A DNA stretch of 64,000 nt, from positions 1-64,000 of the forward strand of contig NZ_VDUW01000011.1 in assembly GCF_008039555.1 (NCBI RefSeq). The letters are read 5' to 3'. The notes beneath the pieces were generated by a model. That model was not told the DNA's origin and made no database searches. It saw nothing but the letters and a program-made list of their open reading frames with translations. The first letter of the stretch is position 1, and every line of letters begins with the position of its first letter. Below are positions 35,246 to 44,520 of the stretch, in pieces. Origin of the DNA: Cerasibacillus terrae. Lineage in GTDB: Bacteria; Bacillota; Bacilli; Bacillales; Amphibacillaceae. Both the position numbers and the translations under genes were made by a program.

Positions 35246-36169
35246 TTATTTTCCTTCCATATCTTTCTCAATTCTCTCCATAAACTCTTCTGCTGCACTA
35301 TATCCTTGTTGTTTCAAATACCAATTATTCACTGCTGCTTCAATAAGCCCAGCAATATCACGGCCTGGTTGAAGTTGAATTGGTATATGTGGCACTTTAA
35401 CTCCCATATATTCTGTATAGCGTTGTTTTACTTCTAAATCATTATAGAGTGCATCATCTTTCCAGTTCGTTAGCTCAATATCTAAAGCAATCCGCGTTTC
35501 ATCTTGAAAAGCCTTTCTTCCATATTGGCGTGTGACATTTAATAATCCAATACTTCTTAAAGCAAGAAATTCTTTATTCTTTTCATTATGTGTCCCAAGA
35601 ATAGTATGTGAACTAAGTCTTTTTATAACAACAATATCATCTGCCACTAGACGATGGCCCCGACCAATCAACGTATGAGCTGTTTCACTTTTTCCAATTC
35701 CTGACTCTCCCCGTAGTAGAACACCAATACCAAACACATTTACACAAACACCATGAACAGCAATTTCTGGTGCTAATTTTTTTATCATATATGAATCAAT
35801 TTTACCAATAAATTCGTAATTGGTTGCAGCTGTTCGTAAAAGAGGGATTTTTTCTTTTGTGCAATACTTTGTTAAATATGTCAGTTCTTCTTGATTGTCT
35901 GTAACAACAATACAAGGTGGATCATATTTAATTAAATTACCTACTCGCATATTACGTTCTTCTTCATCAAGCATATGCAAATACGTGATTTCATTCTCAC
36001 CTAAAACTTTTACATGTTGCATAGGAAGAAAATCAAAGTAGTCAATAAACTCCAAGCCAGGTCTTCTTGTCTTAGACTTTACAATAATACGCTGTAAATA
36101 ATCTTCTCCCGCAATTATTTCTAATGAGAAATGATTCACTAATTCTTTAACTGTCATTGTATTTACCAC
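35246..36169 (-). CDS. hprK: HPr kinase/phosphorylase paralogue
   Basis: 307 residues. HprK/P features include His139 in VHGV, P-loop GESGIGKSE (154-162), GHRLVADD (171-178) and a C-terminal NWYLKQQGY helix. It would phosphorylate Ser46 of HPr or a Crh-like partner. The family signature EIRGLGIINV is altered to ALRSIGLLNV (203-212): the Glu is Ala and the first Gly is Ser, while Arg is kept. In most Bacilli hprK is followed by lgt; here it stands alone. It is therefore probably a divergent second copy. Start GTG 36169, eight bases after GGAGAG. The gene symbol marks the family only. Confidence 0.85.
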   Translation of the reverse strand: MVNTMTVKELVNHFSLEIIAGEDYLQRIIVKSKTRRPGLEFIDYFDFLPMQHVKVLGENEITYLHMLDEEERNMRVGNLIKYDPPCIVVTDNQEELTYLTKYCTKEKIPLLRTAATNYEFIGKIDSYMIKKLAPEIAVHGVCVNVFGIGVLLRGESGIGKSETAHTLIGRGHRLVADDIVVIKRLSSHTILGTHNEKNKEFLALRSIGLLNVTRQYGRKAFQDETRIALDIELTNWKDDALYNDLEVKQRYTEYMGVKVPHIPIQLQPGRDIAGLIEAAVNNWYLKQQGYSAAEEFMERIEKDMEGK

Positions 36170-36399
36170 GATCTACACTCTCCATCTTCGCCATTACACT
36201 CTCTTAGTTTAATTAATCTAATCAGATTCTAACAAGGAAAGATTAGAAATTGCAAGTACAGCACTAAATTTCCATTCATTACATAAACCTACCCCCTTTG
36301 GTAAAAACTATAAGAAACAGGGAAAATATTAGCTAAAAAGCTACTCCCTATTCCTTATTATGTGGAACAAAAGCAGTAAATTAAGAAGGGGTTTATATA

Positions 36400-37479
36400 A
36401 TGCAGGGTTCGATTAGTCTATTGCATGTTATTTTACTATCAATGACAGTAATTGGTTTAAAAAACCATGTCACCATTCTTCCTCCATTATTAACTCATGT
36501 TGGAAGAAATGCATGGGCATCCGTCTTTGTTGCAGCTTTTGGTATATTCCTATGGATTTTTTTATTAATCCATATTCAAAAGAAAACGGATCAACAAAAT
36601 CTTTTTATCTGGTTAGAAGAAACAAGTGGCCCAATTATCTCTAAAGTATTTTCAGTTATTTTAGGAGTAATATTACTTATCATAGCAGCATTTACCATGC
36701 GGGAGGTTTTACAGTGGATTAATGCCACCTTCTTACCAGACACACCGGTTATATTATTATTATTAGTCTACACATCATTATGTGTTCTACTTGCATGTAC
36801 AGACATCCAAACTATTGTCATTACAAATGTATTGGTATTATTTGGTGTTATTATTTTTGGAATTTTTGTTGCTATCGTTAATATTCAAGTAAAAGATTAT
36901 TATTTATTACTTCCTTTCTTTGAGGACGGATATAAACCTGCATTAAAGGGAAGCATTTATCCTGCCTCTGGATTTATCGAACTTCTGTTGTTTATTTTGA
37001 TTCAACATAAGATTAGAGGAAGAATTCGTATTTCACACTATTTCATCATGATTTCAATTTTATCGATATTAACACTTGGACCACTTGTTGGAGCCATTGT
37101 TGAATTTGGACCGACAGAAGCAGCAAAACAACGTTTTCCTGCTTACGAAGAGTGGGGACTAGCAACAATCGGAAGATATTTAGAACATGTTGATTTTTTA
37201 TCTATTTATCAATGGCTAACAGGGGCATTTATTCGTATTGGATTTCTCTTATATATTGTTGTTACTTTGTTTAACTTAGAAGGACAAGCTAAAAAAATTT
37301 GGATAAGAGTAACCCCTCCTTTTCTGATTGTCTGTTTATTTTTACTTAACATTAATGATCAATTTTTTAGTCAGTTAAAAGGTGAATATGTATTAGTTAG
37401 CTCATTTATTATCCTGCTTATCACTTCTTTATTCCTTTTTATGATTACATTCAAATCAACTAGGGGGACATCTCGATGA
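36400..37479 (+). CDS. Spore germination receptor permease subunit (GerAB/GerKB family)
   Basis: 359 residues, ten hydrophobic segments. It belongs to the APC-like GerB family: the N-terminal ISLLHVILLSMTVIGLKNHV, then TILPP, and the central REVLQWINATFLPDTP region are typical. It forms the inner-membrane B subunit of a nutrient germination receptor. AAGAAGGGG precedes the ATG. It is the first gene of a B-A-C operon, overlapping the next by four bases. Confidence 0.9.
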   Translation: MQGSISLLHVILLSMTVIGLKNHVTILPPLLTHVGRNAWASVFVAAFGIFLWIFLLIHIQKKTDQQNLFIWLEETSGPIISKVFSVILGVILLIIAAFTMREVLQWINATFLPDTPVILLLLVYTSLCVLLACTDIQTIVITNVLVLFGVIIFGIFVAIVNIQVKDYYLLLPFFEDGYKPALKGSIYPASGFIELLLFILIQHKIRGRIRISHYFIMISILSILTLGPLVGAIVEFGPTEAAKQRFPAYEEWGLATIGRYLEHVDFLSIYQWLTGAFIRIGFLLYIVVTLFNLEGQAKKIWIRVTPPFLIVCLFLLNINDQFFSQLKGEYVLVSSFIILLITSLFLFMITFKSTRGTSR

Positions 37480-38954
37480 AACGAAGACAACAAAATAAGG
37501 ACAAGTCAAAAACTTCTCATGAAATTACACGAGAAACCCTCCAACAGTTATTTAAAAAATCAGCAGATATCACATTTCAGGATTATTATTTCCAAAATCA
37601 TAAAGTAACATTTGTTACCTGCGAATCAATGGTGGATGAGCAATTATTATATCAAGTCATCATAGAAAAAGTAGAGGCATTTTTTAAAAGCGAAAGGAAA
37701 TTAAATAAAGAAGACATCCGAAATTACTTACATCTTCCGGAATTACAAAAAATAAAGAATAAAGATGATGCCATTACAATGGTTTATTCTGGCTATGTCC
37801 TTCTTTATTTTGAAGATGACCAAATGCTTTTTGCCAGCAATATTACAAATAAACCAAATCGACAACCTGAAGAAACAAAAACGGAAGTTTCTATAAAAGG
37901 ACCACGGGATAACTTTATTGAAGATATCTCGGTTAATATTGCATTGGTTAGAAAGCGTATGCCAACCAATTCCCTATGTGTAGAAAAAACGACAGTAGGA
38001 AAAAGAACAAAAACGAATGTTGCACTGCTTTATATGGATGATATAGCAAACAAAACGATTTTAAATGGTATTCGAAACAAACTAGAACAAATAGATGTTG
38101 ATATTGTATTTAGCCCTAATCTCTTAATGGAACATATTGATAAAAACTCTAGATTATTTCCTAGACATGATTATACAGGAAGACCTGACCTTGCAATCCA
38201 GGCCTTAGTCAGAGGGCGTGTCGTGATATTAGTTGATGGTGGTTCCTATGCAACGATATTGCCAGTAAATTTATTTCTATTATTTAAAACCATTGAGGAT
38301 AATGAATATCCCACTTTATATGGATCATTTGAGCGCTTACTACGTATCATCGGAGTCCTATTAGGCGCATTATTACCTGCCTTTTGGTTAGCGTTAACGA
38401 CTTTTCATCAGGACCAATTACCACTTTTATTACTTGCAAAGGTTGTGGAATCCCGCACTGGACTTCCTTTGCCTTCTACAGTGGAGATGTTAATTATGCT
38501 TATTATGTTTGAGCTTTTCCGTGAAGCGGGATTACGATTACCAGAAGCGATTGGTGGGACGCTTAGTGTTGTTGGCGGTTTAATTATTGGGGATGCAGCC
38601 ATACGCTCAGGTATCACCAGTCCGTCCATGGTTGTCGTAATAGCTACTTCAACTGTAGCCACATTCACCCTTTTAAATCAATCATTTGTAGGAGCTGTCA
38701 GTCTGCTACGCTTTTCTTCTATTATCGCAACAGCTATTTTCGGGTTATTCGGATTCTTTATGTCCCTCTTTTTCACAATTTTATATTTAGCGAACATACG
38801 TATATTCGGTGTTCCATATATGAATATAGCTGCAAATTTAAGTTGGAATAAAGTAAAACATACCATTTTCCGCCCTTTACAAAAAGATTATAAAAAACGA
38901 CCAGAATCATTAAAGCCAATAGATGATACAAGGATTAGTGAGAAATATGAATAA
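37476..38954 (+). CDS. Spore germination receptor A subunit (GerA family)
   Basis: 492 residues. The cytoplasmic N-terminal domain (about 1-270) contains the conserved LVRKRMPTNSLCVE region, MDDIANK and the FPRHDYTGRPDLAIQALVRG block with VDGG. About five membrane segments and a short tail follow. It would be the A subunit of a nutrient germination receptor in the spore inner membrane. It overlaps the permease gene by four bases and the C-subunit gene by eight bases. Confidence 0.93.
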   Translation: MKRRQQNKDKSKTSHEITRETLQQLFKKSADITFQDYYFQNHKVTFVTCESMVDEQLLYQVIIEKVEAFFKSERKLNKEDIRNYLHLPELQKIKNKDDAITMVYSGYVLLYFEDDQMLFASNITNKPNRQPEETKTEVSIKGPRDNFIEDISVNIALVRKRMPTNSLCVEKTTVGKRTKTNVALLYMDDIANKTILNGIRNKLEQIDVDIVFSPNLLMEHIDKNSRLFPRHDYTGRPDLAIQALVRGRVVILVDGGSYATILPVNLFLLFKTIEDNEYPTLYGSFERLLRIIGVLLGALLPAFWLALTTFHQDQLPLLLLAKVVESRTGLPLPSTVEMLIMLIMFELFREAGLRLPEAIGGTLSVVGGLIIGDAAIRSGITSPSMVVVIATSTVATFTLLNQSFVGAVSLLRFSSIIATAIFGLFGFFMSLFFTILYLANIRIFGVPYMNIAANLSWNKVKHTIFRPLQKDYKKRPESLKPIDDTRISEKYE

Positions 38955-40104
38955 AAGAAGAGTATTGCTACTCATCACAGGACTAATTGGATTTCTTTCT
39001 GGATGTTGGGATAGCCACGAACCAGAGAGAATGTTGTATACGCATGGGGTTGGTATTGATTACAAGGATGGAGAGTACCAAGTTTATTTACAAATTATCA
39101 ACTTCCCCAACATCGCTAAGTCAGAAGACCCTAAGAGTGAACCGGAACAGGTAGAGGTTGGATATGCATCTGGTAAAACAGTAGAAGAAGCAGTTTTCGA
39201 ATTATATGATTCAGTAGATCAAAGAATATTATGGGGGCATCTATCGTTTATCGTTTTACATGAAAATGCCCTGAAAGATAAACGACTCAATTCTATCATT
39301 GATAATTTTCTGCGCTATGCAGAGACAAGGTATCGAATATGGATCTACAGTACAACTGATTCTGTGAAGGATATTTTATTAGCCGTGCCGATTATTAGTA
39401 AGTCTGTTATCCTATCTAAATTAGGAGACCCTATGAACGCATATGATCAAGATTCTTTTATTGAACCAATAAATCTTCGCTCCTTCATTATCGGATTAGA
39501 TGAACCAACTCACGAAATGACGATACCACAGATTAGGATTACTCATAATTGGGAGTCTGTTACAGAAAAAACAAGAATTACGGAATTTATAGGTGTTAGT
39601 GTTGCTACCCCGAATAAATTTAAAGGCTCCATCTTAGGTGAAAAAGCACATGGTTTACGATGGATGAATAATAATACACAACGAAGTTCTATTTCCTTTT
39701 TTTTAAATGAGGAAAACAAAGAAAATAAAACATCTGTTGCATTAGATAAGGTAAAAGTAAAGGTAAAACCCATTATTGAAAATGGAGAAGCACTTTTTGA
39801 TATTCATGTTCGCATGCAAGCAAATGTAAATACACTTACAAAAAAGACAACAGAAAAGGAACTAAAGAAACGAATTAAAGAGATCGTTAAGAAAGAAATT
39901 TTAGCAACATACGAAGAAGCTTTAGAAAAGGAAATTGATATTTATCGGTTATCGGAATACTTATACCGAAAAAATGTGAAAGAATGGAAAAAGCTAGAGG
40001 AGAATGGGAAAGTGGATTTAACAGAAGATTCCATTCGATCATTAAACATTGACATAACAAAAGTTAAAACAGGAAGAAAGTCTCTAACAGACACATTAAA
40101 ATAA
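38947..40104 (+). CDS. Spore germination lipoprotein (Ger(x)C family)
   Basis: About 385 residues. The signal peptide ends in lipobox GFLSGC (Cys about 21), followed by the family WDSHEPERMLYTHGVGIDY. The middle and C-terminal domains contain the typical WGHLSFIVLHENAL and the late helical KKEILATYEEALEKEIDIY. The start is ATG 38947, inside the end of the A gene; an upstream ATG at 38923 would precede the signal peptide and has no ribosome binding site. It is the third gene of the operon. The order B-A-C is less usual than A-B-C or A-C-B. Confidence 0.92.
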   Translation: MNKRRVLLLITGLIGFLSGCWDSHEPERMLYTHGVGIDYKDGEYQVYLQIINFPNIAKSEDPKSEPEQVEVGYASGKTVEEAVFELYDSVDQRILWGHLSFIVLHENALKDKRLNSIIDNFLRYAETRYRIWIYSTTDSVKDILLAVPIISKSVILSKLGDPMNAYDQDSFIEPINLRSFIIGLDEPTHEMTIPQIRITHNWESVTEKTRITEFIGVSVATPNKFKGSILGEKAHGLRWMNNNTQRSSISFFLNEENKENKTSVALDKVKVKVKPIIENGEALFDIHVRMQANVNTLTKKTTEKELKKRIKEIVKKEILATYEEALEKEIDIYRLSEYLYRKNVKEWKKLEENGKVDLTEDSIRSLNIDITKVKTGRKSLTDTLK

Positions 40105-40109
40105 GAAAG

Positions 40110-40145
40110 AATGCATTGGAGGAAAAAATATCCTCCAATGATTTA
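40110..40145. terminator. Terminator between ger operon and TauE gene
   Basis: CATTGGAGGA-AAAAA-TATCCTCCAATG, followed by ATTTATAT. It lies between convergent genes and probably serves the ger operon and perhaps both. Confidence 0.75.
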
Positions 40146-40147
40146 TA

Positions 40148-40861
40148 TCAAAAGCTCTCTATAAACAAATATATTCCCGTAAATAGCAACAAAATATATG
40201 TAAAGATTCGAAATGCCTTTTGATTCATTTTCTTAAATAACAACTGTCCCACGTATAAACCGATGAGTACAAGAGGAAGTGCCACGCCACTTGAAATCCA
40301 TACTTTATGATTCGTTCCTACAAAAATTACATGAATGATTAAGCTCACTAAATAAATAAACAAATAAAATGCTAATGTTGTTCCACGTAATTTTTCCTTT
40401 TTGGTTTCTGTTCCCGAAAAATACAGTAATAGAGGAGGGCCAGGCATCCCGATACTTGTAGTCAAGAGGCCTGAAATCCCACCTACTGAAAAATCCCTTT
40501 TTTTAGAAGACTGAATTCTAAAATGAGCCATTAATAATAACGTTAATAAAAGAATAATAATACTAATCCCTAGCTTCAATTGCTTTATATCAATGAGTAA
40601 GAAGGTAATTATCCCAAGTGGTAAACCAACAATACTTCCGATTATAAATCTTTTTAAAATATCTGTATCGATATCCTGTTTTATTTTAGTGATCAATGCT
40701 AGTGAAATGACAAGAGATAATGCCAAATTCATTTGAATTGCTTCCAACGGTTCAAATAATAATAGCAGAAAGGGAGTTGCCAAAATGGAAAAGCCAAAAC
40801 CTGTGCTTGTCTGTAAAATTGAGGCTACCAAAATAATTACTATAAATAGTAGTACATCCAT
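40148..40861 (-). CDS. TauE/SafE (TSUP) family membrane transporter
   Basis: 237 residues, seven to eight membrane segments. The TSUP fold shows an N-terminal ILQTSTGFGFSILATPFLLL and a mid-sequence second repeat GGISGLLTTSIGMPGPPLLL followed by YFSG. Known members export or import sulfite, sulfoacetate and other small anions. The substrate here is unknown and the gene is monocistronic, so context gives no help. Confidence 0.87.
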   Translation of the reverse strand: MDVLLFIVIILVASILQTSTGFGFSILATPFLLLLFEPLEAIQMNLALSLVISLALITKIKQDIDTDILKRFIIGSIVGLPLGIITFLLIDIKQLKLGISIIILLLTLLLMAHFRIQSSKKRDFSVGGISGLLTTSIGMPGPPLLLYFSGTETKKEKLRGTTLAFYLFIYLVSLIIHVIFVGTNHKVWISSGVALPLVLIGLYVGQLLFKKMNQKAFRIFTYILLLFTGIYLFIESF

Positions 40862-41099
40862 ACAATACCCACTTTCTAAATCAGTAGATTAATTGTATCA
40901 TGGTGTGTTTCCTATGGCTTGTCAACTAAAGTAAGGGATTATCCTCTAGAGAAGTAATAAATATATCATTGAATCAATTTCATAATAGCTCATTTTAAAA
41001 ATACAAAAACATACAAGATATGGGGAAGTACTTCCTTTTTTATATTTTTAAACCATTGCCCTCTAAGGGCTAGGTATTATGAAATTCACTCCATTATGT

Positions 41100-41155
41100 A
41101 AAAAATCGAAACTCCCTTAACATATAAGATAAGAGAATTTCGATTCATCTTTTTT
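41100..41155 (-). terminator. Terminator of the peptide transporter gene
   Basis: AATCGAAATTCTC ... GGGAGTTTCGATTTTTT on the minus strand, an imperfect stem with an 8-bp perfect base and a T-run. It lies just behind the stop at 41159. The rest of the gap to 40861 is AT-rich, with no gene seen. Confidence 0.75.
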
Positions 41156-41158
41156 TAA

Positions 41159-42646
41159 TCAATTCACACCACGCATGAAGCTGTGGATTTTTTTAGAGAA
41201 CATAAGTAGGATAATACCAATTACTACAGAAATAATACCAATTACTAGAAAGTAAGTAACTTGTGTATCGATACTATAGAATTTTACCAATTGGGCGTTA
41301 ATAGCTTGTGCGGATGCGTTAGATAAGTACCATACACTCATCGTTTGGGATGCGAATGCTGCTGGTGCTAATTTCGTAGTTGCTGACGCCCCAACTGGAG
41401 ATAAGAATAATTCTCCCAATGTTACAAGTAGAAAGCTAAAAACAAGCCATATTGGACTAATTGCTCCATTAGATAATGCGAAAGGAACAACCATTAATAA
41501 GAATGATAATCCTGCTAAAATAACACCGATAGAGAATTTAACAGGAGTTGTTGGCTGGCGCTTTCCCCATTTTGTCCACATAACAGCAAATAATGGTGCT
41601 AGGAAAACAATATAAAATGGATTAATGGATTGGAACCAAGTTGACTGGATTTCAAATGAACCAATACTTAGTCTTGTTTGTTCATCAGCAATTCTAGCAA
41701 AAATAGTTGATCCTTGTTCTTGAATAGACCAGAAACAAATAGCAGTAATAAATAAAGGAATATATGCTAAAAGTCTTGATTTTTCAGTTTTTGTTGTCTT
41801 TTTACTGTTATACATTACTAAAAAGTAAATGGTTGGAATAACAATACCTAAGATACTAACAACATACGTAAATCGATTAATCGTAAGGGTTCTTGTTGAA
41901 ATCGTAACAATTAAAATAATGGCTAAAACAATAGCACCAATACTAAACCATCTGATTAATTTTGCCTTTTCATCTTTACTAATTGGGTTTGGAACATAGC
42001 GCCCAGCTTGTCCCAATGTTTTTCTTGAAGAAAAAATATACCAGATTAATCCTAAGAACATACCTACCGCTGCAATTGCAAAGCCCCAATGGAAGCTATA
42101 CTTCTGTCCAATTGTTCCGACAATTAATGGTGCAAGTAAAGCCCCTGCATTTGCACCTGCATAAAAGATACTAAATCCAGCATCACGTCGGTAGTCTTCT
42201 TTGGAGTATAATTCACCAACAATATTTGTTAAGTTTGGTTTCAGAATCCCTGAACCAATAATAATTAAGGCCATGGATACAAATAATGCAGTAACACTTC
42301 CTGGAAAAGATAATGCCACATGTCCTAGGGCAATTAATATTCCACCCCAGATAATCATGGATCGACTTCCAAAAACTCTATCAGCAAGCCAACCCCCTAA
42401 AATTGTCGACATATAAACAAGGGAGCCGTAAACAGACATAATCGAAGTAGCAGTTGTCTTATCAAGACCTAGCCCGCCTTTGGTTGTCTGGTAATAAATA
42501 TAATAGATAAGTACTGCACGCATTCCGTAATAAGAAAACCTTTCCCAGAACTCAATGGAAAATAGGGTACGAAGCCCTTTCGGATGCCCAAAAAAACCTG
42601 TCTGTGGAATGGTTTTTAAAATTGAATCTTTTTCTGTTTCCATCAT
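41159..42646 (-). CDS. Proton-dependent di/tripeptide transporter (POT family, DtpT-like)
   Basis: 495 residues, about fourteen membrane segments. Signatures of the POT family are FFGHPKGLRTLFSIEFWERF followed by SYYGMRA (ExxERFxYY-type motif near the N-terminus), the GGWLADR loop and FSIFYAGANAGALLAP. It imports small peptides with protons. AAGGAG precedes two adjacent ATGs. It is monocistronic with its own terminator. Confidence 0.93.
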   Translation of the reverse strand: MMETEKDSILKTIPQTGFFGHPKGLRTLFSIEFWERFSYYGMRAVLIYYIYYQTTKGGLGLDKTTATSIMSVYGSLVYMSTILGGWLADRVFGSRSMIIWGGILIALGHVALSFPGSVTALFVSMALIIIGSGILKPNLTNIVGELYSKEDYRRDAGFSIFYAGANAGALLAPLIVGTIGQKYSFHWGFAIAAVGMFLGLIWYIFSSRKTLGQAGRYVPNPISKDEKAKLIRWFSIGAIVLAIILIVTISTRTLTINRFTYVVSILGIVIPTIYFLVMYNSKKTTKTEKSRLLAYIPLFITAICFWSIQEQGSTIFARIADEQTRLSIGSFEIQSTWFQSINPFYIVFLAPLFAVMWTKWGKRQPTTPVKFSIGVILAGLSFLLMVVPFALSNGAISPIWLVFSFLLVTLGELFLSPVGASATTKLAPAAFASQTMSVWYLSNASAQAINAQLVKFYSIDTQVTYFLVIGIISVVIGIILLMFSKKIHSFMRGVN

Positions 42647-43086
42647 TTTTCTCCTTTTCTGTCAATTCTATGTTGTCTATCACACAGAGAATACAACTGT
42701 CTTATAACACCTTTAAAAAAATAATATGATACTAGTATGCTCCTCTGAATTTCAATTTTCAAGGGTTTATAAAAAGTCTTTATAGGAAGAAAATGATGAA
42801 ATATATGGATTCAGACATAATTCATTTTTATAAATAAATTCCCAAAATATATAAAAGAAATGCAATTCAACCTCGGAACTAGATTTGTTAAATGGAATGC
42901 TAGGCCATTATAATAGAATATTTGTTCAGAGGAGATCAATAAGGGAAGAAGTAAATCTCTTATTATATAGATAGTCAAAAAAAGACTGCCCATCTAGATT
43001 CAGATAGACAATCAGGTTGTTTATTTAGTAATTTTCTATTTATTCAGTAAATATACTGCAAAAGATACGAGGTACGACCCGTTTTT
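42647..43086. other. 440-base gap between peptide transporter and flavin-binding gene
   Basis: AT-rich. It should hold the minus-strand promoter of the peptide transporter (right of 42647) and contains the terminator at 42978-43014. No gene with a ribosome binding site, no riboswitch and no repeat was recognised. Confidence 0.5.
42978..43014 (-). terminator. Terminator of the flavin-binding protein gene
   Basis: On the minus strand GATTGTCTATCT-GAATCT-AGATGGGCAGTC, 12 pairs including three G-U pairs, followed by seven T residues. Confidence 0.75.
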
Positions 43087-43584
43087 TTAATGGCGACGGC
43101 CTTCATTTAATTTTCCAGTAGCTTTTTCAATTTTCACTGCAAATAATTCTGTCTTAGATAATGCAGGATACCCTTTTTCAAATTGCCATTCTGGGTTACC
43201 ATACTTTTCTAGTAAGCGATCAAAGAACCATTCCTTTTTCTCATCATCTTCAATATGTTTCACCGTTCCAAACACAACAACACTAGCATATGCTAAAGCT
43301 GATTGACAAGCATATTTCTTACCTGGAAATAGTTCGCCCATTTCACTTACTTCTATACAAATTTTATTGTTTTGTTTGATATTGGACCAAAAATGACTTT
43401 CCCTAATATTTCCAATATGTAAATACAATTGTTCTTCTCCTTCATATACATATGTTAATGGAATAACATATGGAAAGCCCTCTTCCCCAACTGTTCCAAC
43501 ATGAGCTATTCTTGCCTTTTCTAAGAAATGTTTAACATCTTCCTTAGACATCTCTCTGCGCTTATTCTGGATAATCCCCCTCAT
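43087..43584 (-). CDS. Pyridoxamine 5'-phosphate oxidase-like flavin-binding protein
   Basis: 165 residues, a single split-barrel FMN-binding domain of the NimA-like group. Visible are ARIAHVGTVGEEGFPYVIPL followed by TYVYEG, LYLHIG, then KICIEVSE and a C-terminal KIEKATGK. Such proteins bind FMN or F420; the reaction is unknown. The start is ATG 43584, nine bases after AAGGAG; the frame to 43593 begins at a TTG abutting the ribosome binding site. Confidence 0.85.
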   Translation of the reverse strand: MRGIIQNKRREMSKEDVKHFLEKARIAHVGTVGEEGFPYVIPLTYVYEGEEQLYLHIGNIRESHFWSNIKQNNKICIEVSEMGELFPGKKYACQSALAYASVVVFGTVKHIEDDEKKEWFFDRLLEKYGNPEWQFEKGYPALSKTELFAVKIEKATGKLNEGRRH

Positions 43585-43830
43585 GATTAACAACTCCTTT
43601 TTATTAGGTCTGTTTATATTGTAGCACTCATGTAGGGGGGATTTCAGGTAAAAATAAGATAAAAAACAATTTTCTCAAGAGTTAGTAGTTAATAAGGAGA
43701 ACTAATCTCCTATAAAATGAGATACCTCTATTGATGACCAAAAGAGACTATTCATGGGAAACCCATTTGGTAACCGGTTCATTAACTTTGTTACGCTCAC
43801 GAGCATGTACCACCATGGAATTTTATGTTT

Positions 43831-44358
43831 TCATTCATTAGATGGAATAATTCGATCAATAAGTGGTTTTAAACCGATAAAATAGATATATCCAACGAGA
43901 CCGCCAAATGTGTTTGTTATTAAATCTGTCACATCAAAGGTTCTCGACACCAAGCCTCCCCACCGCGATCCTAATAATTGAGAACATTCAATTGCTAAAC
44001 TAAAGAGGAATGTCATTATCAATGTTTTAAAAATACCTCTTCCTTTAATCACTGGATACAGGAAACCAAAGGGGATCATCATCAAAATATTTAAGACAAT
44101 TTCTCTTTCAGCTCCACCATAGTGCAGTATTAAATCCCTAAAAGGTATAAAATTAGCTTTCTCCCAAAATAAAGGATTCGTTTGACCAAGACCAAGTGAT
44201 AGCGAAAATGGCATTAACGTTACAAATAAAACCATTACAATATACACATACATCAATGTATTAATAATCAGTACATGTTTAGACCTTTTATTCCATTTTC
44301 TATAAAAGAATAAAAGGTATATAAGTCCTAATAAAGTGAAATTGTTTATATAATCCAC
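43831..44358 (-). CDS. VanZ family membrane protein
   Basis: 175 residues, four to five membrane segments. The VanZ-like pattern is seen in VTLMPFSLSLG, NFIPFRDLI, EIVLNILMMIPFGFLYPV and the acidic SLAIECSQLLGSRWGG block, followed by DVTDLITNTFGGLVGY. VanZ gives low teicoplanin resistance in vancomycin operons, but chromosomal homologues such as this one are of unknown function. I place the start at GTG 44358, seven bases after AGGAG; ATG 44364 would sit one base from the site. Confidence 0.85.
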   Translation of the reverse strand: MDYINNFTLLGLIYLLFFYRKWNKRSKHVLIINTLMYVYIVMVLFVTLMPFSLSLGLGQTNPLFWEKANFIPFRDLILHYGGAEREIVLNILMMIPFGFLYPVIKGRGIFKTLIMTFLFSLAIECSQLLGSRWGGLVSRTFDVTDLITNTFGGLVGYIYFIGLKPLIDRIIPSNE

Positions 44359-44520
44359 CTTCATACTCCTTTAGTAAACTAGAATATACTAATCTGTTAT
44401 ATTACTAGCCTATTAACATTACTGGGAGATTAGTACTTGATCTTCTATCTGTATATACTAAAAAGGGAGATAAAATTTAAGTAAAGTTTTGCTTATTATT
44501 AGCTCATACATATGGCTTTT

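Noticed and set aside
42811..42993. 60-codon minus-strand frame between the peptide transporter and flavin-binding genes
   Set aside because: It overlaps the terminator region and has no ribosome binding site or family resemblance.
43594..43830. Small gene or RNA in the gap between the flavin-binding protein and VanZ genes
   Set aside because: Only a 5-bp GGAGA/TCTCC dyad and a five-codon frame were seen, not enough to call.
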